Part shown: positions 1-10,145 of the stretch, piece after piece
Position numbering within the stretch: position 1 is the first letter of the stretch
How the letters are laid out: each line of letters opens with the position of its first letter
Source: Pseudomonadota bacterium
Lineage (GTDB): Bacteria; Pseudomonadota; Gammaproteobacteria; Steroidobacterales; Steroidobacteraceae
Reading direction: 5' to 3'
Length of the DNA: 64,000 nt
Assembly (NCBI GenBank): GCA_023391335.1
Contig: JAEWBG010000033.1
Span: 18,269-82,268 of the forward strand
The notes under the pieces: model-generated
The model's input: the letters and a program-made list of their open reading frames with translations, nothing else
Told to the model about the DNA's origin: nothing
Database searches by the model: none
Translations under genes and position numbers: made by a program

Positions 1-87
1 CAGCTCTTCGTTCTTGACCTCGATCAGGGCGGCAAAGGTAGGACTGCACGATCATTCGATTCGTGTAATGCCATCGAGGGCGATCAT
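1..87. other. left edge, no assignable gene
   Basis: The first 87 bases hold no recognisable complete gene. The reading frame of the following gene stays open back to base 1, but without a convincing start codon before position 88. A short frame ending TGA at 15-17 could be the tail of a gene cut by the window edge; it is too short to identify. Confidence 0.3.
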
Positions 88-366
88 ATGAACATCGAAT
101 TTGAGAACGGGACGTTCACGGTTGCCGCCGCAGTCATCGCCGAGCCACTCGGCCTCGATCCATCCGCCGTTCAAGCGCAGATGCGCAATGGGAGGATCAC
201 AAGTCTGTGCGAGCGAGGTGTCGATGAGGATGCAGGTCGATATCGGCTGACGTTCTTTCACGGTCGTCGCAGGCTGCGAGTGGTTGTAGATGAGAGTGGG
301 ACAATCGTGGGTCGCACTGTCGATCGGTTTTCCTCTCGCGCGCTGCGGCTATTGCATCAGCGATAG
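88..366 (+). CDS. DUF6522-like small protein
   Basis: This 92-residue soluble protein has no signal peptide or membrane segment. The middle contains ITSLCERGVDEDAGRYRLTF followed by a basic RRRLRVVVDE strand, a pattern I associate with the DUF6522 family of small proteobacterial proteins of unknown function. It starts at an ATG, and the N-terminal half reads like a small helical DNA-binding-style segment (LGLDPSAVQAQMRNG). It stands alone, convergent with the glycosylase gene on its right. Family assignment is from memory of the motif; no function should be inferred. Confidence 0.6.
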   Translation: MNIEFENGTFTVAAAVIAEPLGLDPSAVQAQMRNGRITSLCERGVDEDAGRYRLTFFHGRRRLRVVVDESGTIVGRTVDRFSSRALRLLHQR

Positions 367-395
367 GACATCGCTGGGCTGCGCGAGCGTGGAAC

Positions 396-1313
396 CTAGG
401 GAATCGGCGGCGCAGGGTGGATCAAACCTTTCTTGAGCAAGCTGCCGCCCAAAACATGAAAGTAGAGATAGCCGCGGTGATTGCCGAAGCGTTCGACAAT
501 CGCATCGATGTCGGCTGTGGGCTCAAGGCCCATCACATTGCGTAGGCCGCGAGCAGCGCCGACATCTCCGGGCGGAAACACATCCAAACGACCGAGCCCT
601 CGCAGCAGCACAACGGATGCGCTCCATGATCCGATCCCGGAAAGTCCGATCAATCGTCGCAACGCATCGGGCGTGTTCATGGATTCCAGTTGCGCTTCCT
701 GCAACTCGCCCGAAACGATCAAGCGTGCGAGATCGCGCAGGGTCTGAGCTTTACGCGCACTCAAGCCGCAACGGCGCAAGGCATCGACTCGCGCGCTGGC
801 GACGTGCTGCGCTTCGGGAAATGCGAAGTACTGTTCGCCCTCGTGGGCGAGCAGCGCCCCAAAGCGCTCGACCAATCGGCTGACGATCGACACTCCAGCA
901 TCGAGACTCAACTGCTGAAACGGGATGACGCGCGCAAATGCCTCGAACAGAGACGCGAACCGCGGCGGCCGCATGCCGCGCAACGCGAGCGCAATGGAAT
1001 CGAACTCACTCACCTCACGAGCCGCACGCAGCAGCGGCTGCGGATCACGATCCAATCCAAGCAGCCGACGCGCCGTATGCTCAACGGTGGCGCAAACCTC
1101 GCGCGGTAGACCAGGCTCTACCGCGCAGCGCAGATCCGGCGCATCGATTGTCCCGCGATTTTCGATCGCGATGAGCACATCGCGTCCGTTCGCGTTCACA
1201 ACCCGCAGATAGCGATTATCGACCCAGCGATCGATGCGACTGACCGCCCGCCGCTGTAGCACGCGAACGGTCGCTTCGAGATGAAATGGAGATTGAACAG
1301 ACAGACGCAGCAC
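396..1313 (-). CDS. DNA-3-methyladenine glycosylase II (AlkA/HhH-GPD family)
   Basis: This cytosolic base-excision-repair enzyme removes alkylated purines. At 305 residues it is close to AlkA length. The C-terminal half holds the helix-hairpin-helix LIGLSGIGSWSA (about 221-232), followed by FPPGD with the expected catalytic Asp at 250, the layout of HhH-GPD glycosylases. The N-terminal 110 residues match the AlkA-type N-domain only loosely. There is no Fe-S cysteine cluster, so MutY/Nth is unlikely. The start is GTG at 1311-1313; no ATG lies nearby in frame. It lies 53 bases downstream of the DUF488 gene on the same strand and could be the last gene of that operon. Confidence 0.85.
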   Translation of the reverse strand: MLRLSVQSPFHLEATVRVLQRRAVSRIDRWVDNRYLRVVNANGRDVLIAIENRGTIDAPDLRCAVEPGLPREVCATVEHTARRLLGLDRDPQPLLRAAREVSEFDSIALALRGMRPPRFASLFEAFARVIPFQQLSLDAGVSIVSRLVERFGALLAHEGEQYFAFPEAQHVASARVDALRRCGLSARKAQTLRDLARLIVSGELQEAQLESMNTPDALRRLIGLSGIGSWSASVVLLRGLGRLDVFPPGDVGAARGLRNVMGLEPTADIDAIVERFGNHRGYLYFHVLGGSLLKKGLIHPAPPIP

Positions 1314-1366
1314 GCTCGAAGCTCACCAGGGAACGAAGCGCGCGCGCAGCCGCCAAGCGTCGCCTA

Positions 1367-1801
1367 TCAATGAGAGGCACGCTCGTGGTGAGTAGCGGAA
1401 CGTTTCGGCTGCTTGCGCGAACGCGATGCCACTGCATGTGAAGCGCCCGCTCGGTGCTGGCGTGCCATCAAGAAATCTCGCAATACGATTGCGCCGTTGT
1501 GCTCGGTATCGTGCGCGCTGTAAAGCAGGGTCACTGTGCTCTTCTTGCTCGCATCGAGCAGCGGCTGCCATGCATCTGGATTCGCACTCAACTCCGCTTT
1601 GTAGCGGCGCTGAAATTCCGCCCAGCGCTCAGGCCGATGCCCGAACCACTTCCTCAGTTCCGTACTGGGTGCGACTTCTTTCAGCCATTCATCCATGACC
1701 AGCGATTCCTTTTTCATACCTCGCGGCCAGAGTCTTTCGACAAGAAAACGCCGGCCGTCTGTGCGCGCCGCCGGATCATACGTGCGCTTGATGCGAATCA
1801 T
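1367..1801 (-). CDS. DUF488 family protein
   Basis: This is a small cytosolic protein of the DUF488 family, whose biochemical role is not established. It carries the family hallmarks: an N-terminal IRIKRTYDP, then [26 protein letters not shown] and [12 protein letters not shown]. At 144 residues it is longer than usual because of a basic, His/Arg-rich tail after about residue 113 ([16 protein letters not shown]). Its ATG overlaps the aconitase stop codon by 4 bases (ATGA at 1798-1801), so translation is probably coupled to aconitase. It is the third gene of an AhpD-like/aconitase/DUF488 operon. Confidence 0.85.
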   Translation of the reverse strand: MIRIKRTYDPAARTDGRRFLVERLWPRGMKKESLVMDEWLKEVAPSTELRKWFGHRPERWAEFQRRYKAELSANPDAWQPLLDASKKSTVTLLYSAHDTEHNGAIVLRDFLMARQHRAGASHAVASRSRKQPKRSATHHERASH

Positions 1802-4644
1802 GTGTGCGCTTCCTGCACTGAGCTACGCGTATCCGCGAGCAACTGATCGAGCACGTACGGAAGAATGCCTCCCGATTCGTAGTAAGCCACCTCGATCGGC
1901 GTGTCGATGCGCACGAGAACTTGAATCGATTCTTGTCGGCCGTCGCGCCGAGTGACGCGCAGTGTCGCGCTCTGACGCGGACGCAACTCTCCATCGAGCT
2001 CCAAGTCGAAGCGTTCGCTGCCATCGAGTGCGAGCGTCTGTGCGGTGGCACCTTGCGTAAATTGACACGGCAGCACGCCCATGCCGATGAGATTGGAGCG
2101 ATGAATGCGTTCGAAGCCTCGCGCAATGACCGCACGAATCCCGAGCAGACGTGTTCCCTTCGCGGCCCAATCGCGCGAACTGCCGGCACCGTAGTCCTCG
2201 CCCGCCAAAATGATCAGCGGCACACCTTCAGCACGATAACGTTCCGCTGCATCGTAGATGCTCATGCGCTCGCCGCTAGGTTCGTGTCGCGTCACTCCAC
2301 CTTCCACGTCCGGCGTCATGAGATTGCGAATGCGAATGTTCGCGAACGTGCCGCGCACCATCACTTCATGATTGCCACGCCTTGCGCCGTAACTATTCAA
2401 ATCCTCGATGGCGACGTTGGCGGCTTGCAGATAGGTTCCCGCAGGCGACGACGGTTTAATGGCACCCGCGGGACTGATGTGATCTGTCGTAATCGAATCA
2501 CCAAAGATGGCAAGTGCACGTGCACCGGAAATCTCGCCACTCAAGTGCGCCGTCATGGATGCATCGAAGTACGGCGGCTCGCGAATGTAGAGCGATGAGG
2601 CATTCCACTCGTAGACTTTGCCGCCCGCGGCAGGAATCTCGTTCCAAAGCGGATTCTGCTCGGCAAAGCTGCCATAGACGCGCCGATATTCCTGCGGATC
2701 GAATGCACTTCGAAGCAACGCTTCGACTTCCTCTAGCGTCGGCCACAAATCGCGTAGATACACTTCTGTGCCATCTACGATCGCGAGCGGATCGCGCGTT
2801 AGATCGAGATCGACGCGCCCTGCGAGCGCAAACGCGACCACCAAGGGCGGACTCATCAGGAAGTTCGCCTTCACGCTCTGATGAATGCGGGCTTCGAAAT
2901 TGCGATTACCTGAGAGCACGCTCGCACTGATGATGTCGTTCTTCACGATGGCACTCTCGATTTCTGGATCGAGCGGACCGGAGTTGCCGATACACGTCGT
3001 GCAGCCGTAGCCGACGACGTTGAAGCCCAGTCGATCTAGAAACGGTTGCAAACCGGTCTTGGTCAGATATTCGCTGACCACGCGCGAGCCTGGCGCGAGC
3101 GATGTCTTGACCCACGGCTTCGCTTTCAAACCACGCTCGACGGCCTTCTTCGCCAGCAATCCGGCTGCGAGCATCACGCTCGGATTCGAGGTATTGGTGC
3201 ACGAGGTGATCGCGGCGATCACAACATCGCCATGCTCCAGCTCAGCCGCTGTCTGCTTCCACTGCTTGTCCTGTGCTCTTGAGTTATTCGGCGTCGGACG
3301 ATTGTTCATCATCTCGACTTCTGTGAGAGTGCTCGTGTTCTTCGCCTGTCCATTGGGAATGGTGTCGGGCGATTGTTTGCCACCACCGGGACGTGGCGAA
3401 ACCAGTCGTTCGTGAGGCAGGACGAAACGATGCGCAACCTCTTCCTGCGGCTTGCCGTAGCCCTGCTCACTGGTGAGCAGACTCAGAAAGCGTTCCTTGA
3501 GATCTCCCAACGCAATGCGGTCTTGCGGGCGCTTCGGACCGGACACCGACGGCTCGATCTCAGCGAGGTCAAGATCGATGACGCGCGTGTAGTCGCACTG
3601 GCCCGCAGCCGGCATGCTGAACATCTCTTGCGCTTGGTAGTAGCGGCGCACCAATTCGACTTGCGCCTCGCTGCGCCCCGTTGCCAACAGGTAGCGGCAA
3701 CTTTGTTCGTCCACTGGAAAGTAGCCAATGGTCGCGCCGTATTCTGGCGCCATGTTGCCAATCGTTGCGCGATCGGTGACTGCGAGATGGGCTGCACCCT
3801 CGCCGTGAAACTCGACGAACTTGCCGACCACACGGGCCTGGCGGAGCAATTCGGTAATTCGCAACACAAGATCGGTCGCCGTGACGCCTTCGCGCAAACG
3901 ACCTTTCATGTTCACGCCAACGACATCGGGCAATAGTAGATAAACCGGTTGGCCTAGCATGGCGGCTTCGGCTTCGATTCCGCCGACGCCCCAACCGACG
4001 ACGCCTAAACCATTCACCATCGGCGTATGCGAATCCGTTCCCACCAACGTGTCCGGATAGACGACACCGCCCTTCTCCAACACACCGCGCGCGAGAAACT
4101 CTAGATTCACCTGATGACAGATGCCGAACCCCGGCGGAACGATGCGCAATCCATCGAATGCCTGCGCACCCCATTTGAGAAATTCGTAGCGCTCCAAATT
4201 GCGGCGCATTTCGATTTGCGTATTCAAATGCAACGCATCGGGACGAGCGAAGTAGTCCACTTGCACGGAATGATCGATGACCAAATCGACCGGAACGAGA
4301 GGCTGCACGCGCGCGACATCTTGATTGCGCCTCACCACCGCCGAACGCATCGCTGCGAGATCTACCAGCAACGGTACACCCGTGAAGTCCTGCAACAACA
4401 CACGGCCCACGACAAACGGCACCTCGGCCGTGCGCTCCGCCTGCGGCTGCCAGCGCGCGAGTACTTCGACATCTTCGTCGCGAATGCGATGGCCATCCAG
4501 ATTACGCAGCACTGATTCAAGCAGTATTCGCAGACTCACCGGCAGCCGCGAAATCTTCCCGAATCCGTTTTGCTCCAGTACCGGTAACGAGTAGTACGTG
4601 TATGAAGCGCCGTGCGCTTCAAGTTTGCGGCGAGCGTCGATCAT
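1798..4644 (-). CDS. acnA: aconitate hydratase A
   Basis: This TCA-cycle enzyme interconverts citrate and isocitrate on a [4Fe-4S] cluster in the cytosol. The protein has 948 residues. It contains [15 protein letters not shown] and [15 protein letters not shown] in the first domain, the first cluster cysteine in [12 protein letters not shown], the other two in [13 protein letters not shown], and a C-terminal swivel domain with [14 protein letters not shown] and [16 protein letters not shown]. It is longer than the roughly 890 residues of E. coli AcnA because of a Gln/Asn/Thr-rich stretch of about 50 residues (DNA about 3240-3420) just before the SCTNTSNP cysteine. The gene overlaps both neighbours by 4 bases. 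Confidence 0.97.
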   Translation of the reverse strand: MIDARRKLEAHGASYTYYSLPVLEQNGFGKISRLPVSLRILLESVLRNLDGHRIRDEDVEVLARWQPQAERTAEVPFVVGRVLLQDFTGVPLLVDLAAMRSAVVRRNQDVARVQPLVPVDLVIDHSVQVDYFARPDALHLNTQIEMRRNLERYEFLKWGAQAFDGLRIVPPGFGICHQVNLEFLARGVLEKGGVVYPDTLVGTDSHTPMVNGLGVVGWGVGGIEAEAAMLGQPVYLLLPDVVGVNMKGRLREGVTATDLVLRITELLRQARVVGKFVEFHGEGAAHLAVTDRATIGNMAPEYGATIGYFPVDEQSCRYLLATGRSEAQVELVRRYYQAQEMFSMPAAGQCDYTRVIDLDLAEIEPSVSGPKRPQDRIALGDLKERFLSLLTSEQGYGKPQEEVAHRFVLPHERLVSPRPGGGKQSPDTIPNGQAKNTSTLTEVEMMNNRPTPNNSRAQDKQWKQTAAELEHGDVVIAAITSCTNTSNPSVMLAAGLLAKKAVERGLKAKPWVKTSLAPGSRVVSEYLTKTGLQPFLDRLGFNVVGYGCTTCIGNSGPLDPEIESAIVKNDIISASVLSGNRNFEARIHQSVKANFLMSPPLVVAFALAGRVDLDLTRDPLAIVDGTEVYLRDLWPTLEEVEALLRSAFDPQEYRRVYGSFAEQNPLWNEIPAAGGKVYEWNASSLYIREPPYFDASMTAHLSGEISGARALAIFGDSITTDHISPAGAIKPSSPAGTYLQAANVAIEDLNSYGARRGNHEVMVRGTFANIRIRNLMTPDVEGGVTRHEPSGERMSIYDAAERYRAEGVPLIILAGEDYGAGSSRDWAAKGTRLLGIRAVIARGFERIHRSNLIGMGVLPCQFTQGATAQTLALDGSERFDLELDGELRPRQSATLRVTRRDGRQESIQVLVRIDTPIEVAYYESGGILPYVLDQLLADTRSSVQEAHT

Positions 4645-4988
4645 GGTGCTTCTCTTTGTGCGAGATCATCGAGCGTATCGAGCGCGATCGTCGAGTGGGC
4701 ATAGGCGCCGCCCGCGCGCATTTCGGCCGCAACCCAGATCGCTTCCATGATTTCTTGCGCGGTGGCTCCGTGCTTCACCGCTGCCTTGGTGTGTCCGCGA
4801 ATGCAATAGGGACATTGAGTGACGTGCGCGACCGCGACAGCAATCAATTGCTTGGTTTTCGTCGGCAACGCACCGTCTGCGAAGACGCGTTGACTGAAAT
4901 GCGTGAACGCCTCGTGAATATCCGGCGCTAGATGCTTGCGTGTATTGGCGATTTCGGCACTGGCGCGGGGAAAGACATCTTTCGACAT
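4641..4988 (-). CDS. carboxymuconolactone decarboxylase/AhpD-like protein
   Basis: This 115-residue helical protein belongs to the CMD/AhpD fold. It has the redox motif C59-P-Y-C62 followed by H66 ([13 protein letters not shown]), typical of AhpD-like proteins that act as thiol peroxidase partners. The start is ATG with GGGAG about 8 bases upstream. The stop overlaps the aconitase start (ATGA, 4641-4644), making this the first gene of the aconitase operon. Coupling a CxxC redox protein to an oxidant-sensitive Fe-S enzyme suggests a protective role; that is inference. The substrate is unknown. Confidence 0.85.
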   Translation of the reverse strand: MSKDVFPRASAEIANTRKHLAPDIHEAFTHFSQRVFADGALPTKTKQLIAVAVAHVTQCPYCIRGHTKAAVKHGATAQEIMEAIWVAAEMRAGGAYAHSTIALDTLDDLAQREAP

Positions 4989-5171
4989 TCGCGATTCTCC
5001 CGGAGAGACGGCACAGAGAATCGACGGAACGAATCGGTCTGATTAAGTGCCAGTGGCTCGTTCGAAGGGTGCGAGCACTATCGCTCTCTGGCCGGAATCA
5101 AACCATCCGCAAAGACCGGCATATTTTTGCTGCGGAAGACGCCAAACGAGCACGAATCGTCCGATGCTTTC

Positions 5172-6206
5172 TCACAAGACAGATTGGCCCGCTGCCTCCG
5201 GCAAACCCACAACCTGACGTACGCGATTCATGATGGGTGCAGCGATCGCGCGAGCTCGCCGGGCGCCCTGGACAAGAACGCGTTCGACTTCGTCCGGCGC
5301 AGCCATGAGCTGTTTGCGTCGTGCGCGGGCGCCATCGAACGTAGCGTGAAATAAATCCAACAGCACGCGTTTGTATTCCGCATACCCCTTCCCACCCGCA
5401 CACCAACTGCGATCGAGCTCGGCGAAATCGTCCGGAGGCGCCATGATCTTGAGTAGTTGGTACAACGCCGAGTCCATAGGCTTCGGCGCATCGATCGCCG
5501 CAGAGTCCGTCTTGATGCTCATGATGCGACGCTTCACTTCTTCATCCGTGGCGAATAGGTCGATCGCGTTGTCCGCCGACTTCGACATCTTCTGCCCATC
5601 GATTCCGGGCACCAGTGCCGCCTGCTCTTGCACTCGAGCTCGCGGCAAGCGCAATACGCCAGGAACGGCTCCTGGCTGCGCTGCTTCCGGATCCTGCGGG
5701 TTGTACCCCGGAACGAACGTCACGTTAAAGCGCGTGGCCCAATCGCGCGCGAATTCGATGTGTTGAAGTTGATCCTTGCCGACGGGCACCAGCTCGGTCC
5801 CGAACGCGAGAATGTCGGCCGCCATCAGCACCGGATAGGCGAACAGTCCCAATTGCGCTGCGATTCCGCGTGCCGTCTTGTCCTTGTATCCGTGCGCACG
5901 CTCGAGGTGCGACAGCGGTACGAGCGATCCCAAGATCCAGTACAGCTCGACGATTTCCGGCACATCGCTTTGTCGAAAAATGGTGGCGCGGCTCGGGTCG
6001 AGTCCAAGGGAAAGATATGCCACTGCCGCATCGAATGTGTACGCGCGCAGAGCAGCAGCATCGCGCACCGTCGTGAGCGCATGCAGATTCGCGATGAAGA
6101 AGAGCGTGTCTCCCTCATTCTGGAGTGCGACGAACTGCCGTAGCGCTCCGTAGTAGTTGCCAAGATGCAGCCGGCCCGAAGGCTGAATACCGGAGAGAAT
6201 GCGCAT
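5172..6206 (-). CDS. trpS: tryptophan--tRNA ligase
   Basis: This class I aminoacyl-tRNA synthetase charges tRNA-Trp in the cytosol. The HIGH-like signature is in GRLHLGNYYGA near the N-terminus and the KMSKS loop appears as GQKMSKSADN. Between them stand the Trp/ATP-site segments SHLERAHGYKDK and AYPVLMAADILAF and a short loop after GYNPQDPEAAQPG. Its 344 residues are near the family norm. The start is ATG at 6204-6206 with no strong ribosome-binding site. It is monocistronic as far as can be seen; the next gene upstream on the same strand is gdhA, 288 bases away behind repeats. Confidence 0.96.
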   Translation of the reverse strand: MRILSGIQPSGRLHLGNYYGALRQFVALQNEGDTLFFIANLHALTTVRDAAALRAYTFDAAVAYLSLGLDPSRATIFRQSDVPEIVELYWILGSLVPLSHLERAHGYKDKTARGIAAQLGLFAYPVLMAADILAFGTELVPVGKDQLQHIEFARDWATRFNVTFVPGYNPQDPEAAQPGAVPGVLRLPRARVQEQAALVPGIDGQKMSKSADNAIDLFATDEEVKRRIMSIKTDSAAIDAPKPMDSALYQLLKIMAPPDDFAELDRSWCAGGKGYAEYKRVLLDLFHATFDGARARRKQLMAAPDEVERVLVQGARRARAIAAPIMNRVRQVVGLPEAAGQSVL

Positions 6207-6286
6207 AGGAATCAGCGATGAGAATTCTCGTCCGGTATCGCAGATCCGTTATCGAGGATCAATTCGTGGTCGCCGCGGAGAGGGTC

Positions 6287-6313
6287 GGACGCAACACAAA
6301 GCGCATAAAGATA
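6287..6313 (+). repeat. dispersed motif A, single copy
   Basis: The 18-mer GGACGCAACACAAAGCGC at 6287-6304 is followed by an A-rich CATAAAGATAAATGG tail. The same core occurs at 31048, 31368 (inverted), 57878, 62411 (15 of 18) and 62549 (inverted, one change), always between genes. This copy shows no inverted partner nearby. It lies downstream of gdhA and upstream of trpS. Confidence 0.85.
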
Positions 6314-6399
6314 AATGGAAAAACACGGCATCACCCGCCGACTCGCTGCCTTGCTCCGACTCACTTGTCTCAAGTATCCGAACATGACCAAGATCTTTG

Positions 6400-6477
6400 G
6401 ACAGGGTAAACAGGATTGACGGGATGGTCTGAATAAGAGGTCTGCTCCTCCTTCGTCCATATCCTGTTCATCCTGTC
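6400..6477. repeat. inverted repeat pair downstream of gdhA
   Basis: GACAGGGTAAACAGGAT at 6400-6416 faces ATCCTGTTCATCCTGTC at 6461-6477. The arms match at 15 of 17 positions, with a 44-base spacer. Each arm contains a near tandem ACAGG(A/G)T unit. The right arm ends 17 bases from the gdhA stop, so on the gdhA transcript it would fold into a long 3' stem-loop. No T-run follows it, so I do not call it an intrinsic terminator. Confidence 0.75.
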
Positions 6478-6494
6478 TATAAATTCTGCTCCAC

Positions 6495-7868
<1,374 letters not shown>

Positions 7869-8050
7869 TCAGTATGCTGCTCGAAGCCGTCGCGATGACA
7901 TGACCTGGATCAGCGCGTTGCGAGGTGACGCAGCGTAATGTCACTGGCTTGCAGCGATGGCAGGCGATAGCGATGGGCTTCGATCACGCGTGTCAACCGA
8001 ACGGATAAAGCGCCGTTGTTTGTCTCAAGCCAACAAACAAGCTCAATGTC

Positions 8051-9559
8051 ATGTCATTCGTCACCCGTTATGTAACTCTTCTGGTCCTCGCTTGTTTCCT
8101 CACTGCCTGCGGTGGCGGTGGTGGCGATTCACAACCGCCGCCGACTACGACGGCACCTTCGAATCTTTCATATCCGTCTCCGCAACAATTCACAGTCGGT
8201 CAGGCCATCGCTGAGTTGTCTCCGAGCGTCTCGGGCGTCGTGACGGCGTATTCCGTTTCACCGGCGCTGCCGACGGGTTTGTCGCTAAACGCTTCGAGCG
8301 GACACATCACCGGCACACCGCAAACTGCGACGGCGCAAGCGACATACACAATCACCGCAAGCAACTCCGGCGGATCGACCGTCTTCGCGCTCACGATCAC
8401 GGTGCAAGATGCCGAGTCATTCTGGTTGGAGCCGGCCCAGGCAACGACCCTGGGCGTCGCCCAAATCATTCAGGTCTTTGCAGCACTGCAGAAATCCTCG
8501 GACGCCTATCCGCACTACGTCGATTCGGCGTCTCTCGATTACAGCTCGTCCAACACCAATGTCGCCTCGATCGATTCCGAGGGCCACGTGCTTGCCCTCA
8601 GTGAAGGCACAGCAGTGATTTCTGCATCGGATGGGACGCACAGTTCGCAACTGACCGTTACAGTCACAGGCCACATGGATCAGCGCAGCGCTGCTGTCGC
8701 CGGGCAAGGCGATCGCTCCTACTGGATCTACGTGCCGAATTTCACTTCGGGCGATTCACACCCGGTGATCATGGCAATGCACGGCGGCGGCGGTTCCGCA
8801 ATGCTCCAGGCCTCCATGACTCGACTCAATGAGCTCGCAGCGCAAGAGGGGATCTACGTCGTGTATCTGGAAGGATCTGGGCTCATTCAGACGTTCAACG
8901 CGGGCGGCTGTTGCGGATACGCGCAATCGCAAGGAATCGACGACGTCCTTTATGCATCGCGTGTGTTGGACGACATCGAAGCCACCTACGCGGTCGATAC
9001 CGACAAGACATTCGCGACCGGGTTTTCCAACGGCGGCATGATGGCGCATCGGCTCGCATGCGCACTCTCGGATCGTATCGATGGCATCGCAGCGGTCTCC
9101 GGCGGCTCCGCGGAATTCGATAAGGACGGCAATCAGTACTTCGTGTGCAACCCGCAGCGCCCCATCCCAGTGCTGCACATTCACGCACTCAACGATCGCA
9201 ACTATCCCTATGACGGAGGCGCAGGGGCAGGCATCTCCGGCTCGAATTTCTACTCCATCGATTCGACGATTCACGATTGGATCGTGCGCAACAACGTCAC
9301 AGACCAAGCTTCAACCGAACAAGTCACCTCAACGACAACCTGCTATCGGCACACAACACCGGCAGATGCAACGAAGCCAAGTGCACCGGTCGTGCTGTGC
9401 AAGCTCAACCCGCCGGATGTGTTCGATCCCGTGAATGAAATCGTGTTCGGCGGCGGCCACTCGTGGCCAGGTGGAGTGAAGTCGCCATCGGAGAACAGCG
9501 ATGTGCCGAATCGCGAATTCAATGCGGACACGTATCTGTGGGCGTTTCTGAATCCCTAA
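8051..9559 (+). CDS. secreted PHB-depolymerase/feruloyl-esterase-like lipoprotein
   Basis: This 502-residue exported protein has a short hydrophobic leader ending in the lipobox LTAC, followed by GGGGG, so it is probably lipid-anchored. Residues about 40-125 form a putative Ig domain (ALPTGLSLNASSGHITGTP), about 130-215 a BIG2-like domain (SSSNTNVASIDSEGHVLALS), and the rest an alpha/beta-hydrolase of the CE1/LpqC esterase type. The nucleophile is Ser326 in GFSNGGMM, the likely acid is Asp382 in LNDRNYPYDG, and His470 is in GGGHSWPG. The likely substrates are extracellular polyesters or acylated polysaccharides; I cannot tell which. The ATG at 8051 lacks a clear ribosome-binding site. Its last 41 bases overlap the haem oxygenase gene in convergent orientation. 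Confidence 0.85.
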   Translation: MSFVTRYVTLLVLACFLTACGGGGGDSQPPPTTTAPSNLSYPSPQQFTVGQAIAELSPSVSGVVTAYSVSPALPTGLSLNASSGHITGTPQTATAQATYTITASNSGGSTVFALTITVQDAESFWLEPAQATTLGVAQIIQVFAALQKSSDAYPHYVDSASLDYSSSNTNVASIDSEGHVLALSEGTAVISASDGTHSSQLTVTVTGHMDQRSAAVAGQGDRSYWIYVPNFTSGDSHPVIMAMHGGGGSAMLQASMTRLNELAAQEGIYVVYLEGSGLIQTFNAGGCCGYAQSQGIDDVLYASRVLDDIEATYAVDTDKTFATGFSNGGMMAHRLACALSDRIDGIAAVSGGSAEFDKDGNQYFVCNPQRPIPVLHIHALNDRNYPYDGGAGAGISGSNFYSIDSTIHDWIVRNNVTDQASTEQVTSTTTCYRHTTPADATKPSAPVVLCKLNPPDVFDPVNEIVFGGGHSWPGGVKSPSENSDVPNREFNADTYLWAFLNP

Positions 9560-10145
9560 CGTGAGCACTCGGATCGAGCCGGTCAGCGAACGCGTCGCCA
9601 AATAGCTCGAATGCATAGTGGGCGCCGCCAATGAGCTTCTCTGTGTCCACGGCGGTCATGGACTCGAGCACGGCGAGAAACGAACGCCAGCATGCGGCGT
9701 CGCTGCAAGCCAAATAGCGGACGTTCGCACGAACGCGTGGATCAGCACTGCTCATCACTCGGCGCAACAAGAGTTGGCCGCCCAGACGCGAACCTTCGAG
9801 GACGTACAGCACGCCGAGCGATTCATCTCGGTCGAGAGTTCGGCGCTGCGCCTCGATGGGTGCGAGCAAGGCACCGACTCCGCTCAGATCGCACGTCAGC
9901 TCGACTGAACGCGATCGCAGAGCCCAATCCGAAATGACCGCCGTGATGTTAGAGCTGAGTAGCAGCGATTCGAGCGGGAGCAGAGCGCGCGCAGTGCGAA
10001 CCAAGAATGCTCGATACCCTGATAGGTTGGTGAACTCGAGCTCGCTCAGCTTCTCGTCCAACCTCCGATGCAGCTCAGCCGTCGAGTCTTTGAGCAAAGC
10101 GCGTCGATAGAGCGTTGCACCTGTTGGCGAGGGTGTTGCGATCAC
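9519..10145 (-). CDS. bphO: biliverdin-producing haem oxygenase (BphO type)
   Basis: This enzyme opens haem to biliverdin, the chromophore of the phytochrome encoded three genes upstream. The 208-residue protein begins LLKDSTAELHRRLDEKL, with the expected proximal-histidine segment (TAELHRRLD), and carries the distal helix motif GVLYVLEGSRLGGQLLLRRV characteristic of bacterial haem oxygenases. The start is GTG overlapping the hybrid-kinase stop (GTGA at 10142-10145), so it is the last gene of the phytochrome operon. The C-terminal tail overlaps the convergent esterase gene by 41 bases. Confidence 0.88.
   Translation of the reverse strand: MIATPSPTGATLYRRALLKDSTAELHRRLDEKLSELEFTNLSGYRAFLVRTARALLPLESLLLSSNITAVISDWALRSRSVELTCDLSGVGALLAPIEAQRRTLDRDESLGVLYVLEGSRLGGQLLLRRVMSSADPRVRANVRYLACSDAACWRSFLAVLESMTAVDTEKLIGGAHYAFELFGDAFADRLDPSAHVRDSETPTDTCPH

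Noticed and set aside
6287..6477. Insertion sequence remnant between trpS and gdhA
   Set aside because: Motif A and an inverted pair are present, but there is no transposase fragment, no target duplication and no clear element boundaries.
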